14,435 bases of DNA from Gammaproteobacteria bacterium (GTDB lineage Bacteria; Pseudomonadota; Gammaproteobacteria; PS1; Pseudothioglobaceae): positions 1 through 14,435 of the forward strand of contig JAPYQD010000009.1 of NCBI GenBank assembly GCA_029937335.1. Reading direction: 5' to 3'. The position numbers and the translations under genes are program-made. Of this stretch, positions 1-7,094 are shown piece after piece; the first letter of the stretch is position 1, and each line of letters opens with the position of its first letter. The notes below the pieces were generated by a model. That model searched no databases. It saw nothing but the letters and a program-made list of their open reading frames with translations, and had not been told where the DNA came from.

Positions 1-1094
1 GTCATGAAATTGCTGATACTGCTTATCGCCCAAAAGAGATTGAATTACAAGAATTAATCGATCTTTCTGAAAGAAAGATATTTAACATTGCCGAGCAAAT
101 TACTCGTGGAAAACAAGATGTAGTTAATATAAAGGATATTACTAAAGATATAGTAAATAAAGTCCATGAATGGGCAGAAAATAAAGGTGGATTAACAGGG
201 CTGGAAACTGGATTCACTGAATTAGACAAAATGACTTCAGGTTTACAAAAAGGTGAACTGATTATTATTGCAGGACGCCCAGCTATGGGGAAAACCGCGC
301 TTGCTATGAATATTGTTGGTAATGTTGCGATTGAGCAAAGCAAACCAGTATTAGTGTTCTCATTAGAAATGCCGACTGAGGCGTTAACACTTCGTATGAT
401 TTCTTCATTTGGCCATGTTGATACTAAAGAAATTCGTGAAGGCAGCATGACTGAAACTGACTGGAATAGTTTCAACCATGCTGTTAGAGCGTTAGAAAGT
501 AACGACATTCTTATTGATGAAACTCCGTCTATTACTCCAACTGAAATGCGTGCAAAAGCACGTCGAATAAAAAGACAATATCCAGAGTTGTCACTGATTA
601 TGGTGGATTATCTACAACTCATGACGGTACATGGTAAGAATGAAAATAGAGTGCAAGAAATATCCGAGATTTCTCGTTCACTTAAGGCGCTTGCTAAAGA
701 AATCAATGTACCTGTAATTGCCTTATCTCAGCTTAATCGTGGTGTTGAATCTCGCCCTTATGCGAATAAAGGACGTATGCCAATGATGGCTGACTTGCGT
801 GAGTCAGGCTCTATTGAGCAAGATGCAGATATTATTGCCTTTGTATATCGCGATGAGTATTATGCCAATAAAGAGGATGTAGCTGCTAACCCTGATGAAA
901 TCGGCAAAGCAGATTTACAAATTGCTAAACATCGTAATGGTAAGACGGGCAGAATAAAATTGGCGTGGACAGGTCAATACACTCGCTTTGACAATTTAGC
1001 ATATGACGACCAAATGGCAGGCACACCTGATGAGGGTCAAATCGATGCAGCTTATTTAAATAACATGGCCAATTTTGAAAAAGAACCTTTTTAA
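1..1094 (+). CDS. dnaB: Replicative DNA helicase DnaB (5' end missing)
   Basis: This is the hexameric helicase that unwinds DNA at the replication fork and recruits primase. The reading frame is open from base 3 to the stop at 1092-1094, giving 363 visible residues of a protein that is about 460-470 residues in the family. The N-terminal primase-interacting domain is therefore mostly outside the window. An ATG at 231 is only an internal methionine, because the frame upstream of it continues with linker-type DnaB sequence. Visible are the linker, then the RecA-like ATPase domain with Walker A GRPAMGKTA near visible residues 92-100, Walker B-like LIMVDYLQLM, the conserved SQLNRGVE and DLRESGSIEQDAD segments, and the late KHRNGKTG loop. 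alr follows after 17 bases, the same dnaB-alr adjacency as in E. coli. Nothing suggests an intein or a break in the visible part. Confidence 0.97.
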   Translation, partial: HEIADTAYRPKEIELQELIDLSERKIFNIAEQITRGKQDVVNIKDITKDIVNKVHEWAENKGGLTGLETGFTELDKMTSGLQKGELIIIAGRPAMGKTALAMNIVGNVAIEQSKPVLVFSLEMPTEALTLRMISSFGHVDTKEIREGSMTETDWNSFNHAVRALESNDILIDETPSITPTEMRAKARRIKRQYPELSLIMVDYLQLMTVHGKNENRVQEISEISRSLKALAKEINVPVIALSQLNRGVESRPYANKGRMPMMADLRESGSIEQDADIIAFVYRDEYYANKEDVAANPDEIGKADLQIAKHRNGKTGRIKLAWTGQYTRFDNLAYDDQMAGTPDEGQIDAAYLNNMANFEKEPF

Positions 1095-1111
1095 CTCGAC
1101 ATAGGCAACCT

Positions 1112-2161
1112 ATGCACGCCATTGCCTCTATCTCACAATCAGCCTTAACTCACAATTTATCTGTTGTTAAGCAATTAACATCTGGTGCCAAAGTGGTATC
1201 GATGATTAAAGCCAATGCCTATGGTCATCACTTGGATTATATTCATCCGTTAATCGACGGTTCAGACATGCTAGCTGTTAGTGAGTTGTTAGAAGCTGAA
1301 AAATTACGAGCTATTACTAAGCGCCCTATTTTGCTATTGTCAGGCGTGTATTCAGAAGCTGAACTACAACACGCTATTAGTCTAGACTGTCATATTGTTG
1401 TGCATCATGCATCACAAATAGCCATCATTAACAATACCCAACAAGCGGTTAATGTTTGGCTTAAGATTGATACCGGTATGCATCGATTAGGTTTGTCTGC
1501 TGCTGAGTACAAAGAGTGTTTGTCTTTGTTTGAGACTAATTCTTTAGTGGAGATCGCCTGTGTTATGAGTCACTTTGCTTGTGCTGATGAAATTGGCCAT
1601 CCTATGAACAAGTCTCAGCTTAAGCATTTTAAAGAATTAACAACTAAAACGAACAATCGATCCATGGCTAACTCTGCTGCGATTTTATCTCAAGCAGAAA
1701 CGGCCTTTGATTTTGTACGCCCTGGGATTATGCTTTATGGCGCTTCTCCATTTAACACACCCAACAATCAGCTCAAGCCAGTCATGACATTATCTGCGCC
1801 TATACTCTCAATTAAAACCCTGCAAGCAGGTGAGTCGGTTGGCTATGGTGCTACTTGGATAGCAGATAAAGACACCACACTGGCTGTGGTTGGCATTGGC
1901 TATGGGGATGGTTACCCTAGGCATGCTAAAAATGGTACACCTGTACTGATCAATGGCATCTTATGCCCACTGATTGGTCGCGTGTCAATGGATCTAATTT
2001 GTGTCGATATCAGCTCAATAAAAGCCAGTATTGGCGATAACGCTGTTTTATGGGGAGATGAACAACTTCGGGTTGAAATTGTTGCCAATAACAGTGACAC
2101 CATCAGCTATGAATTACTCACCGGATTAAGTAATCGCGTTAGCTTTACATCAGTGCCGTGA
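1112..2161 (+). CDS. alr: Alanine racemase
   Basis: This PLP enzyme interconverts L- and D-alanine and supplies D-alanine for peptidoglycan in the cytoplasm. The 349 residues are close to the usual length of about 360. The PLP-binding lysine is K33 in the motif MIKANAYGH. The KIDTGMHRLG segment (K118 is the position of the lysine that is often carbamylated) and the RPGIMLYG segment follow in the TIM barrel. The second catalytic base is expected to be Y245 in VGYGATW, at the start of the C-terminal beta domain, which also carries GYGDGYPR and the signature GRVSMD. The start follows dnaB by 17 bases, with only a weak AGG-like ribosome site. The stop overlaps the GTG start of the next gene by 4 bases, which suggests translational coupling. 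Confidence 0.96.
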   Translation: MHAIASISQSALTHNLSVVKQLTSGAKVVSMIKANAYGHHLDYIHPLIDGSDMLAVSELLEAEKLRAITKRPILLLSGVYSEAELQHAISLDCHIVVHHASQIAIINNTQQAVNVWLKIDTGMHRLGLSAAEYKECLSLFETNSLVEIACVMSHFACADEIGHPMNKSQLKHFKELTTKTNNRSMANSAAILSQAETAFDFVRPGIMLYGASPFNTPNNQLKPVMTLSAPILSIKTLQAGESVGYGATWIADKDTTLAVVGIGYGDGYPRHAKNGTPVLINGILCPLIGRVSMDLICVDISSIKASIGDNAVLWGDEQLRVEIVANNSDTISYELLTGLSNRVSFTSVP

Positions 2162-2865
2162 ACCAAAGTCACGACTTAATCCAAATCACTGATTGTCATA
2201 TTGATGACCAAGCAGAGTCAATGGGGGTAGATACCCACACTAATTTAGTTTTAGTTGTTAAGGCTGTTACTAAGCACAACTGTGATACCTTGCTGATTAC
2301 AGGTGATCTCACCCATAATGGCACTCTCAATTCTTACCAAGTATTGCAACGTATGCTTATGCCAATCGAATCTAAGATTGTGGTGATGAACGGTAATCAT
2401 GATCAGATTGAAAATCTCAATCAAGTTTTTTCTGAGCAATTAATCTCTAAATTCAGTTTAGGTAATTGGGAGATTGTCACCATTGATTCCACTCAGCCCT
2501 CAAAAACCAGTGGCTATGTCACCAAGAAAGCGCTGGAACAGCTTGATCAAGACTTACAAAATAGCGTAGCCAAATACAACATTGTTGCCCTACATCATCC
2601 AATTGTTTCCATGCAATCAGATTGGGATGATTCACTCTCATTAGAAAATGCAGACGAACTGTTCAATGTGATGAATAAATACCCTAAAATAAAGGCAGTT
2701 TTGTGGGGGCATGCTCACCAAGCCAGTGAATTTAATAACGATGATGTTGTGCTTATCTCATGCCCATCGACCGCGCTACAATTTGACAACGAAACTAGGA
2801 TTGGATTTAACCATTACAGACTACATAATGATGGAAAATTAGAATACAACACGCAATGGATTTAG
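2158..2865 (+). CDS. cpdA: Calcineurin-like metallophosphoesterase, CpdA/Icc-type 3',5'-cAMP phosphodiesterase
   Basis: This is a class III cyclic-nucleotide phosphodiesterase-like protein, predicted to hydrolyse 3',5'-cAMP with a two-metal centre. The 235 residues are shorter than the 275 of E. coli CpdA, but the metal ligands are all present in order: D12 and H14 in QITDCH, D50 in GDLTHNG, N80 and H81 in GNHD, H146 in HHP, and H185 and H187 in WGHAH. The phrase MGVDTHTNL just after the first motif also resembles CpdA. The GTG start lies inside the alr stop (4-base overlap). The DUF1249 gene that overlaps its end is next to cpdA in E. coli as well, which supports the assignment. The family is well supported. 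The cAMP substrate is inferred, since related enzymes can act on other phosphodiesters. Confidence 0.85.
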   Translation: MNQSHDLIQITDCHIDDQAESMGVDTHTNLVLVVKAVTKHNCDTLLITGDLTHNGTLNSYQVLQRMLMPIESKIVVMNGNHDQIENLNQVFSEQLISKFSLGNWEIVTIDSTQPSKTSGYVTKKALEQLDQDLQNSVAKYNIVALHHPIVSMQSDWDDSLSLENADELFNVMNKYPKIKAVLWGHAHQASEFNNDDVVLISCPSTALQFDNETRIGFNHYRLHNDGKLEYNTQWI

Positions 2866-3362
2866 AAACAGCACTCATCAGAGACTTGTACAACCAGCAA
2901 AAGCCAAAGAGTTATGCTCAAGTTTCTGATTTATTTGAAGTCAATTTTAAAAAAATATCACGACTCATCCCTTTGCTACCAATCATTTCTCATCATAGTA
3001 TTGCCAAGCAAACAGGTGAAAAAGATTTGCATTTGTTTGTAGAAGAAAAAACACCTTATACCACCACTTTTATCCTAACCCACCAAATTGACTCTCCTGC
3101 TGGATCAATCAGTCGGCCTGATATTAAATTTAAAGTGTACTTTGATGCCAACCTACTTGAGGTTATTTCGGTGTGTAATGAAACCACCCTTAACACCAAT
3201 CACCCCTTCTTAGCCAAATGCTCTGATATGGACATACAATGGGAACTCAATACTTTTATCGAAAGATGGTTAGACTACTGCCTAAGTAAATATACCCCAG
3301 GGCAGCCTCTCTTGGCTAAATCCAATTCACCTTCTCAAGGAATATCATGGCAGACGCTGTAG
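2856..3362 (+). CDS. yqiB: DUF1249 family protein, YqiB-like
   Basis: This 168-residue soluble protein has no assigned biochemical function. It resembles the DUF1249 family of gammaproteobacteria, represented by E. coli YqiB. The N-terminal part (about residues 1-50) is helical and resembles the family's opening stretch of a conserved Y/N pattern followed by leucines. The central segment around residues 108-122, with DIKFKVYFDANLLEVI, matches the family's characteristic strand that ends in an aspartate and a small-residue turn before the EV pair. The C-terminal stretch has ELNTFIERWLDYCL. There is no signal peptide or membrane segment. It starts 10 bases inside the preceding cpdA-like gene and ends 16 bases inside the nucleotidase gene. 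The family call rests on recalled sequence resemblance plus the cpdA neighbourhood. Confidence 0.75.
   Translation: MDLETALIRDLYNQQKPKSYAQVSDLFEVNFKKISRLIPLLPIISHHSIAKQTGEKDLHLFVEEKTPYTTTFILTHQIDSPAGSISRPDIKFKVYFDANLLEVISVCNETTLNTNHPFLAKCSDMDIQWELNTFIERWLDYCLSKYTPGQPLLAKSNSPSQGISWQTL
3337..3342 (+). promoter_or_regulatory. Ribosome binding site of the 5'-nucleotidase gene
   Basis: AAGGAA ends four bases before the ATG at 3347. It lies inside the end of the preceding gene and fixes the nucleotidase start at 3347, even though that start overlaps the upstream frame by 16 bases. Confidence 0.7.
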
Positions 3363-4249
3363 ACCCAAAAGCTAAAGGAAAGCTAGTCATTGCAATCTCG
3401 TCAAGAGCCTTGTTTGATTTAGATGAATCACATCAAATTTTTAAAGAACATGGTGTGGAGGCTTACGCCAAACACCAAGAGGAAAATGAAGAAGTTGTTT
3501 TAAAACCTGGTGTTGGATTTACACTGGTTAAAAAACTGTTAAACCTTAATACCAAGCAAAATCCAATTGATGTCATCTTGCTATCAAGAAACAGTGCGGA
3601 TACGGGTTTGAGAATTTTTAACTCTATTGAGCACTACGGCTTAAATATTTCTAGGGCCGCCTTCACCCGTGGTGAAAGTACTCATAATCTGGTTGGCGCC
3701 TTTGAAGCAGATTTGTTTTTATCAAGCAACTATCAAGACGTGCAAAAAGCACTAGAATCTGGCTTTGCCGCAGCCTCTATTGTTGGTACGGGCTCGAAAG
3801 ATTCTCATGAAACTCAATTGCGAATTGCTTTTGACGGTGATGCGGTTATTTTCTCAGATGAAGCTGAAAAAATATATCAAGAAAAAGGCATTGATGCCTT
3901 TGAAGAAAACGAAAGAAAATCTGCCAATGTGGAATTAAAGGCCGGCCCTTTTAAGTGTTTCTTAAAATCTCTACATAAAATTCAATCCGCCTTTCCCGTG
4001 GAAAACAACCCTATTCGAACAGCCTTGGTTACCGCCCGCTCTGCACCTTCGCATAAGCGTGTTATTCATACCATGCGCGAATGGGGTATTCGTATTGATG
4101 AATCCTTCTTTCTAGGTGGGCTTGACAAAGGTATATTTTTAAAAGAATTTGGTGCAGACATCTTCTTCGACGATCAACACTCACACTGCGAGTCTGCTTC
4201 ACAATATGTGCCTACTGGGCATGTTCCCAGTGGTATTTCAAATGCATGA
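3347..4249 (+). CDS. Cytosolic 5'-nucleotidase, cN-I (NT5C1) family
   Basis: This HAD-superfamily phosphatase is predicted to remove the 5'-phosphate from nucleoside monophosphates such as AMP in the cytoplasm. The 300 residues resemble animal cN-I over nearly the whole length. Shared segments are AISSRALFDLDE (about 16-27), LKPGVGF (52-58), a DVILLSRNSADTGLRIFNSI block (75-94), LRIAFDGDAVIFSDE (158-172), ARSAPSHKR (230-238) and IFFDDQ (272-277). The AFDGD segment, with D163 and D165, is the likely nucleophile and acid-base aspartate pair. The start is well supported by AAGGAA five bases upstream of the ATG, the clearest ribosome site in this unit. The gene begins 16 bases inside the DUF1249 gene, and its TGA overlaps the ATG of the Gate membrane protein by 4 bases. 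The family call is strong; the preferred nucleotide cannot be read from sequence. Confidence 0.9.
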   Translation: MADAVDPKAKGKLVIAISSRALFDLDESHQIFKEHGVEAYAKHQEENEEVVLKPGVGFTLVKKLLNLNTKQNPIDVILLSRNSADTGLRIFNSIEHYGLNISRAAFTRGESTHNLVGAFEADLFLSSNYQDVQKALESGFAAASIVGTGSKDSHETQLRIAFDGDAVIFSDEAEKIYQEKGIDAFEENERKSANVELKAGPFKCFLKSLHKIQSAFPVENNPIRTALVTARSAPSHKRVIHTMREWGIRIDESFFLGGLDKGIFLKEFGADIFFDDQHSHCESASQYVPTGHVPSGISNA

Positions 4250-5133
4250 CCTTTGATACAAAAGCTTTTGCTAATAGCTCACTGTCCACGGCTAAAATAA
4301 TTCTTATCACGGTTATTCCGTATTTTTTATTGGCAGAACTATTGATGTATTTTGAATTAATGCCAGTTATTGCTCAGATATTTGAACCCTTTACAACACT
4401 ACTGAACTTACCTCCAGAAGCCGCATTAGCACTGGCATCTGGTGTTTTTCTTAATCTATATGCAGCTATTGCCTTTGCAGCACCTTTAGGGTTAAGTGTC
4501 TATGATTGGACAGTATTAGGACTTTTTTTAGGTGTACTCCACTCTATTCCAGTGGAATCTGCCATCATGAAAAAACTGGGCATTGATTGGATGAAATCCA
4601 TCAGCTTTAGATTGGTAATGGCATTCATAGTACTCACGCCACTACTTATTATCCCAACTGAATTGTTGTTTGACAACCCAGATAAAATTAGCACCGTACT
4701 GTATAAAACAACAAGTATTATTCCTACAAATTTTGTTGATTTTATTATTCAAAAATCAGGTGAAGCCATGCTGCTTTCAATTGAAATAATTATTTTAGTT
4801 AGTATTATTATTTTTACAACTACGCTTATTAAAGGGCTTAATTTTTTACAAAAATTTGATCACCATCTCAGCACCATAATGGCACTTGTAACCGGCCTTC
4901 TAGTTGGTATCACTTACGGTGCTGGTGTGCTTTTAAAAGAAGCACAATACATGAGTAAACAACAGGTGGTATCGGTGTGCTATTTTTTAATGGTAGCCCA
5001 CGCCATTATCGAAGACACCTTGCTCTTTGTATTTTTTGGGGCTGATATTTTTCTACTTATTGGTATTCGCTTATTTTTTGCCACTTTTGTGTTTTTTGTC
5101 ATTTCTATTTATTACAAAATAGGTCGGACTTAA
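4246..5133 (+). CDS. Nucleoside-recognition (Gate) domain multi-pass membrane protein
   Basis: This is a 295-residue integral membrane protein, very rich in I, L, F and V. Hydrophobic segments lie at about residues 16-37, 60-82, 88-103, 121-140, 174-193, 209-229, 243-263 and 266-289. Polar or helix-breaking motifs sit within them: SGVFLNLYAAIAFAAPLG, GVLHSIPVESAIMKKLG and, in the second half, GITYGAGVLLKEA and AHAIIEDTLLFVFFGA. The two halves look like a repeated inner-membrane bundle, as in the Gate/nucleoside-recognition family related to nucleoside transporters and FeoB core segments. Its ATG overlaps the stop of the 5'-nucleotidase by 4 bases, so co-translation is likely. A role in moving nucleosides or bases across the inner membrane is inferred from this pairing. 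No substrate can be read from the sequence, and the family assignment is moderate. Confidence 0.65.
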   Translation: MTFDTKAFANSSLSTAKIILITVIPYFLLAELLMYFELMPVIAQIFEPFTTLLNLPPEAALALASGVFLNLYAAIAFAAPLGLSVYDWTVLGLFLGVLHSIPVESAIMKKLGIDWMKSISFRLVMAFIVLTPLLIIPTELLFDNPDKISTVLYKTTSIIPTNFVDFIIQKSGEAMLLSIEIIILVSIIIFTTTLIKGLNFLQKFDHHLSTIMALVTGLLVGITYGAGVLLKEAQYMSKQQVVSVCYFLMVAHAIIEDTLLFVFFGADIFLLIGIRLFFATFVFFVISIYYKIGRT

Positions 5134-5156
5134 ACGGGGTAAAGCCTTGTAATTAT

Positions 5157-5165
5157 TGGTAAAAT
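5157..5165 (+). promoter_or_regulatory. Possible extended -10 promoter for hisS-yfgM-der
   Basis: The 58-base gap before hisS holds TGGTAAAAT, an extended -10 (TGn followed by a 5-of-6 match to TATAAT). It would start a transcript near 5172 with a leader of about 20 bases. No good -35 box is visible, which extended -10 promoters can tolerate. In an AT-rich genome such a match can arise by chance. It is the only gap wider than 20 bases in the plus-strand stretch up to the end of der. Confidence 0.4.
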
Positions 5166-5191
5166 AACTTAATTAATTTTTCATAACAGCA

Positions 5192-6454
5192 ATGTCTAAC
5201 AAAATCCAAGCTATTCGCGGAATGAACGACCTACTACCCAAAGACTCTGCTTTGTGGTTGTCGCTAGAAAAAACAATCTTTGATTTGTTTGTCTCTTATG
5301 GCTTTAAAAACATTCGCACACCCATCGTCGAAAAGACTGATACTTTTTGCCGTGCAATTGGTGAAGCAACTGACATTGTTGAAAAAGAAATGTACTCTTG
5401 GAAAGAGTCTAATGGTGAAAGTTTAAGTCTAAGACCTGAAGGTACTGCAGGCTGTGTGCGTATGATGATTGAGCACAACTTACCCAGAGAAGGTATTCAA
5501 AAAGTCTTTTATCAAGGCGCTATGTTTAGACATGAACGTCCGCAAAAAGGTCGTTACCGTCAATTCCACCAAGTGGGTGTTGAGGTGTTTGGTGCCGACA
5601 CGGCCAAAATAGATGCTGAACTAATGGCGATGACTCATTCACTGTGGCAAAGCCTTGGTTTGAAAAATCTCACTTTAGAAATCAACACGTTAGGCTCAGC
5701 TGAGGCAAGAGCAAATTATCGATCTATACTGGTTGATTATTTCACCCAGTATAAAGATCAACTGGATGAAGATTCCACAAGGCGTTTGTCATCAAATCCG
5801 CTACGTATTCTAGACAGTAAAAATAAAGACATGCAATCTTTGATTAATGCTGCACCTAAGCTCATGGATCATCTAGATGAGGATTCGAGCAAACACTTTG
5901 ATGAATTCAAGGCGTATTTGCAATGCTTAGATATTCCTTATGTCATCAACACGCGCTTGGTTAGAGGCCTAGATTATTACAACCGCACTGTGTTTGAATG
6001 GACCACAACCGACTTAGGCGCACAAGGTACGATTTGTGCTGGCGGTCGTTACGATGGCTTGGTGGAGAAAATGGGTGGAAAATCAACCTCTGCAGTTGGT
6101 TTTGCTTTAGGCTTAGAGCGCTTAGTTTTATTATTAGAGGCGCAAGATATCACTTTAGGAAAATCGCCTTTATCTATTTATTTAGTCGTACTGGGTGAAA
6201 ATGCACAGTTTAAATCTATGCAAATTGCCGCGCAACTGCATCATGCATTACCCAAGGCAATACTTTATAATGACATCACTTTAGGAAGTTTTAAAGCGCA
6301 ATTTAAAAAAGCTGATAAAGCCAATGCTGATTATGCATTAATCCTAGGTGAAGAAGAAGCACAAAACAATCAAGTCGCTATTAAACCACTTAAAGGCCAA
6401 GGTGAGCAACAAACCATGAGTCTAGAAGATGCGATTCAATATTTTAAAAATTAA
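5192..6454 (+). CDS. hisS: Histidyl-tRNA synthetase
   Basis: This class II aminoacyl-tRNA synthetase charges tRNA-His with histidine. The 420 residues match the bacterial norm (424 in E. coli). The N-terminus IRGMNDLLP is typical and confirms the start. Motif 2 is MFRHERPQKGRYRQFHQ (111-127). The histidine-specific motifs are LVRGLDYYNRTVFEW (256-270), with the catalytic arginine R258, and GGRYDGLVEKMGG (284-296). Motif 3 is GFALGLERL (303-311). The C-terminal part from about 325 is the anticodon-binding domain. No clear Shine-Dalgarno sequence precedes the ATG. yfgM begins 12 bases after the stop, the same hisS-yfgM order as in E. coli. Confidence 0.97.
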   Translation: MSNKIQAIRGMNDLLPKDSALWLSLEKTIFDLFVSYGFKNIRTPIVEKTDTFCRAIGEATDIVEKEMYSWKESNGESLSLRPEGTAGCVRMMIEHNLPREGIQKVFYQGAMFRHERPQKGRYRQFHQVGVEVFGADTAKIDAELMAMTHSLWQSLGLKNLTLEINTLGSAEARANYRSILVDYFTQYKDQLDEDSTRRLSSNPLRILDSKNKDMQSLINAAPKLMDHLDEDSSKHFDEFKAYLQCLDIPYVINTRLVRGLDYYNRTVFEWTTTDLGAQGTICAGGRYDGLVEKMGGKSTSAVGFALGLERLVLLLEAQDITLGKSPLSIYLVVLGENAQFKSMQIAAQLHHALPKAILYNDITLGSFKAQFKKADKANADYALILGEEEAQNNQVAIKPLKGQGEQQTMSLEDAIQYFKN

Positions 6455-6466
6455 GAGAACCATCAT

Positions 6467-7081
6467 ATGAAAAACTTCATTGAAGTAGGCAAAACTGAAG
6501 ACGAACAAGCCGAGCAAATCAAAAAATGGCTTAAAGAAAATGGGCCTCAAATTATTGCAGGTATCGTCATGGGTTTATCAGGCATATGGGGTTTTGACTA
6601 TTACAACAACTACCAGAATGAGCAAACTATTAACGCACGCTCTGCTTACTTATCCGTTGTATCAAACCCTAATTCACCAGCATTAACAACTTTACAAAGC
6701 GATCACACAGACAGTGGTTACGCACAACAATCTATATTAATGATGGCAAAACATGCGGTGTCAGCAGGTGATTATCAGCAAGCACTTGAGCATTTGTCGC
6801 CATTATTAAAGTCTGAAAATGAATTTATTGCTCATACGGCCAAACTTAGATCGGCTGCCATTTATTTACAAATAGGTAGCCATGACCAAGCATTATCTAC
6901 CCTTGATGCTGATGAAAATTCAGTTTTTAGTGCTTTGTACAACCACACCAAAGGTGATATCCATTTGGCAAAAAATAATATCGACTCTGCTAAAAAACAT
7001 TACCAATTAGCCTTAGCTCAATTATCAACTGATTCAGAGTTGCGAGCTTTAATTCAAATTAAGTTAAACGACCTTAACTAG
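6467..7081 (+). CDS. yfgM: YfgM family protein, SecYEG ancillary/periplasmic chaperone-network subunit
   Basis: This is a single-pass inner-membrane protein with a periplasmic TPR-like domain. E. coli YfgM associates with the Sec translocon and PpiD and contributes to periplasmic chaperoning. The 204 residues match the family length (206 in E. coli). A short cytoplasmic start (TEDEQAEQIKKWLKENG) is followed by one membrane segment at about residues 27-44 ending in WGFDYY. The remainder is alpha-helical with TPR-like features such as AGDYQQALEHLSPLL and KNNIDSAKKHYQLAL. AAGAGA lies upstream as a weak ribosome site. It lies between hisS and der as in E. coli, but bamB, which follows yfgM there, is absent. 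Confidence 0.9.
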   Translation: MKNFIEVGKTEDEQAEQIKKWLKENGPQIIAGIVMGLSGIWGFDYYNNYQNEQTINARSAYLSVVSNPNSPALTTLQSDHTDSGYAQQSILMMAKHAVSAGDYQQALEHLSPLLKSENEFIAHTAKLRSAAIYLQIGSHDQALSTLDADENSVFSALYNHTKGDIHLAKNNIDSAKKHYQLALAQLSTDSELRALIQIKLNDLN

Positions 7082-7094
7082 CACCTTTTACATT

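Noticed and set aside
23..508. A 161-codon open frame on the minus strand opposite dnaB
   Set aside because: It lies entirely antisense to the conserved DnaB ATPase domain, has no recognisable motifs and looks like a shadow of the dnaB codon pattern.
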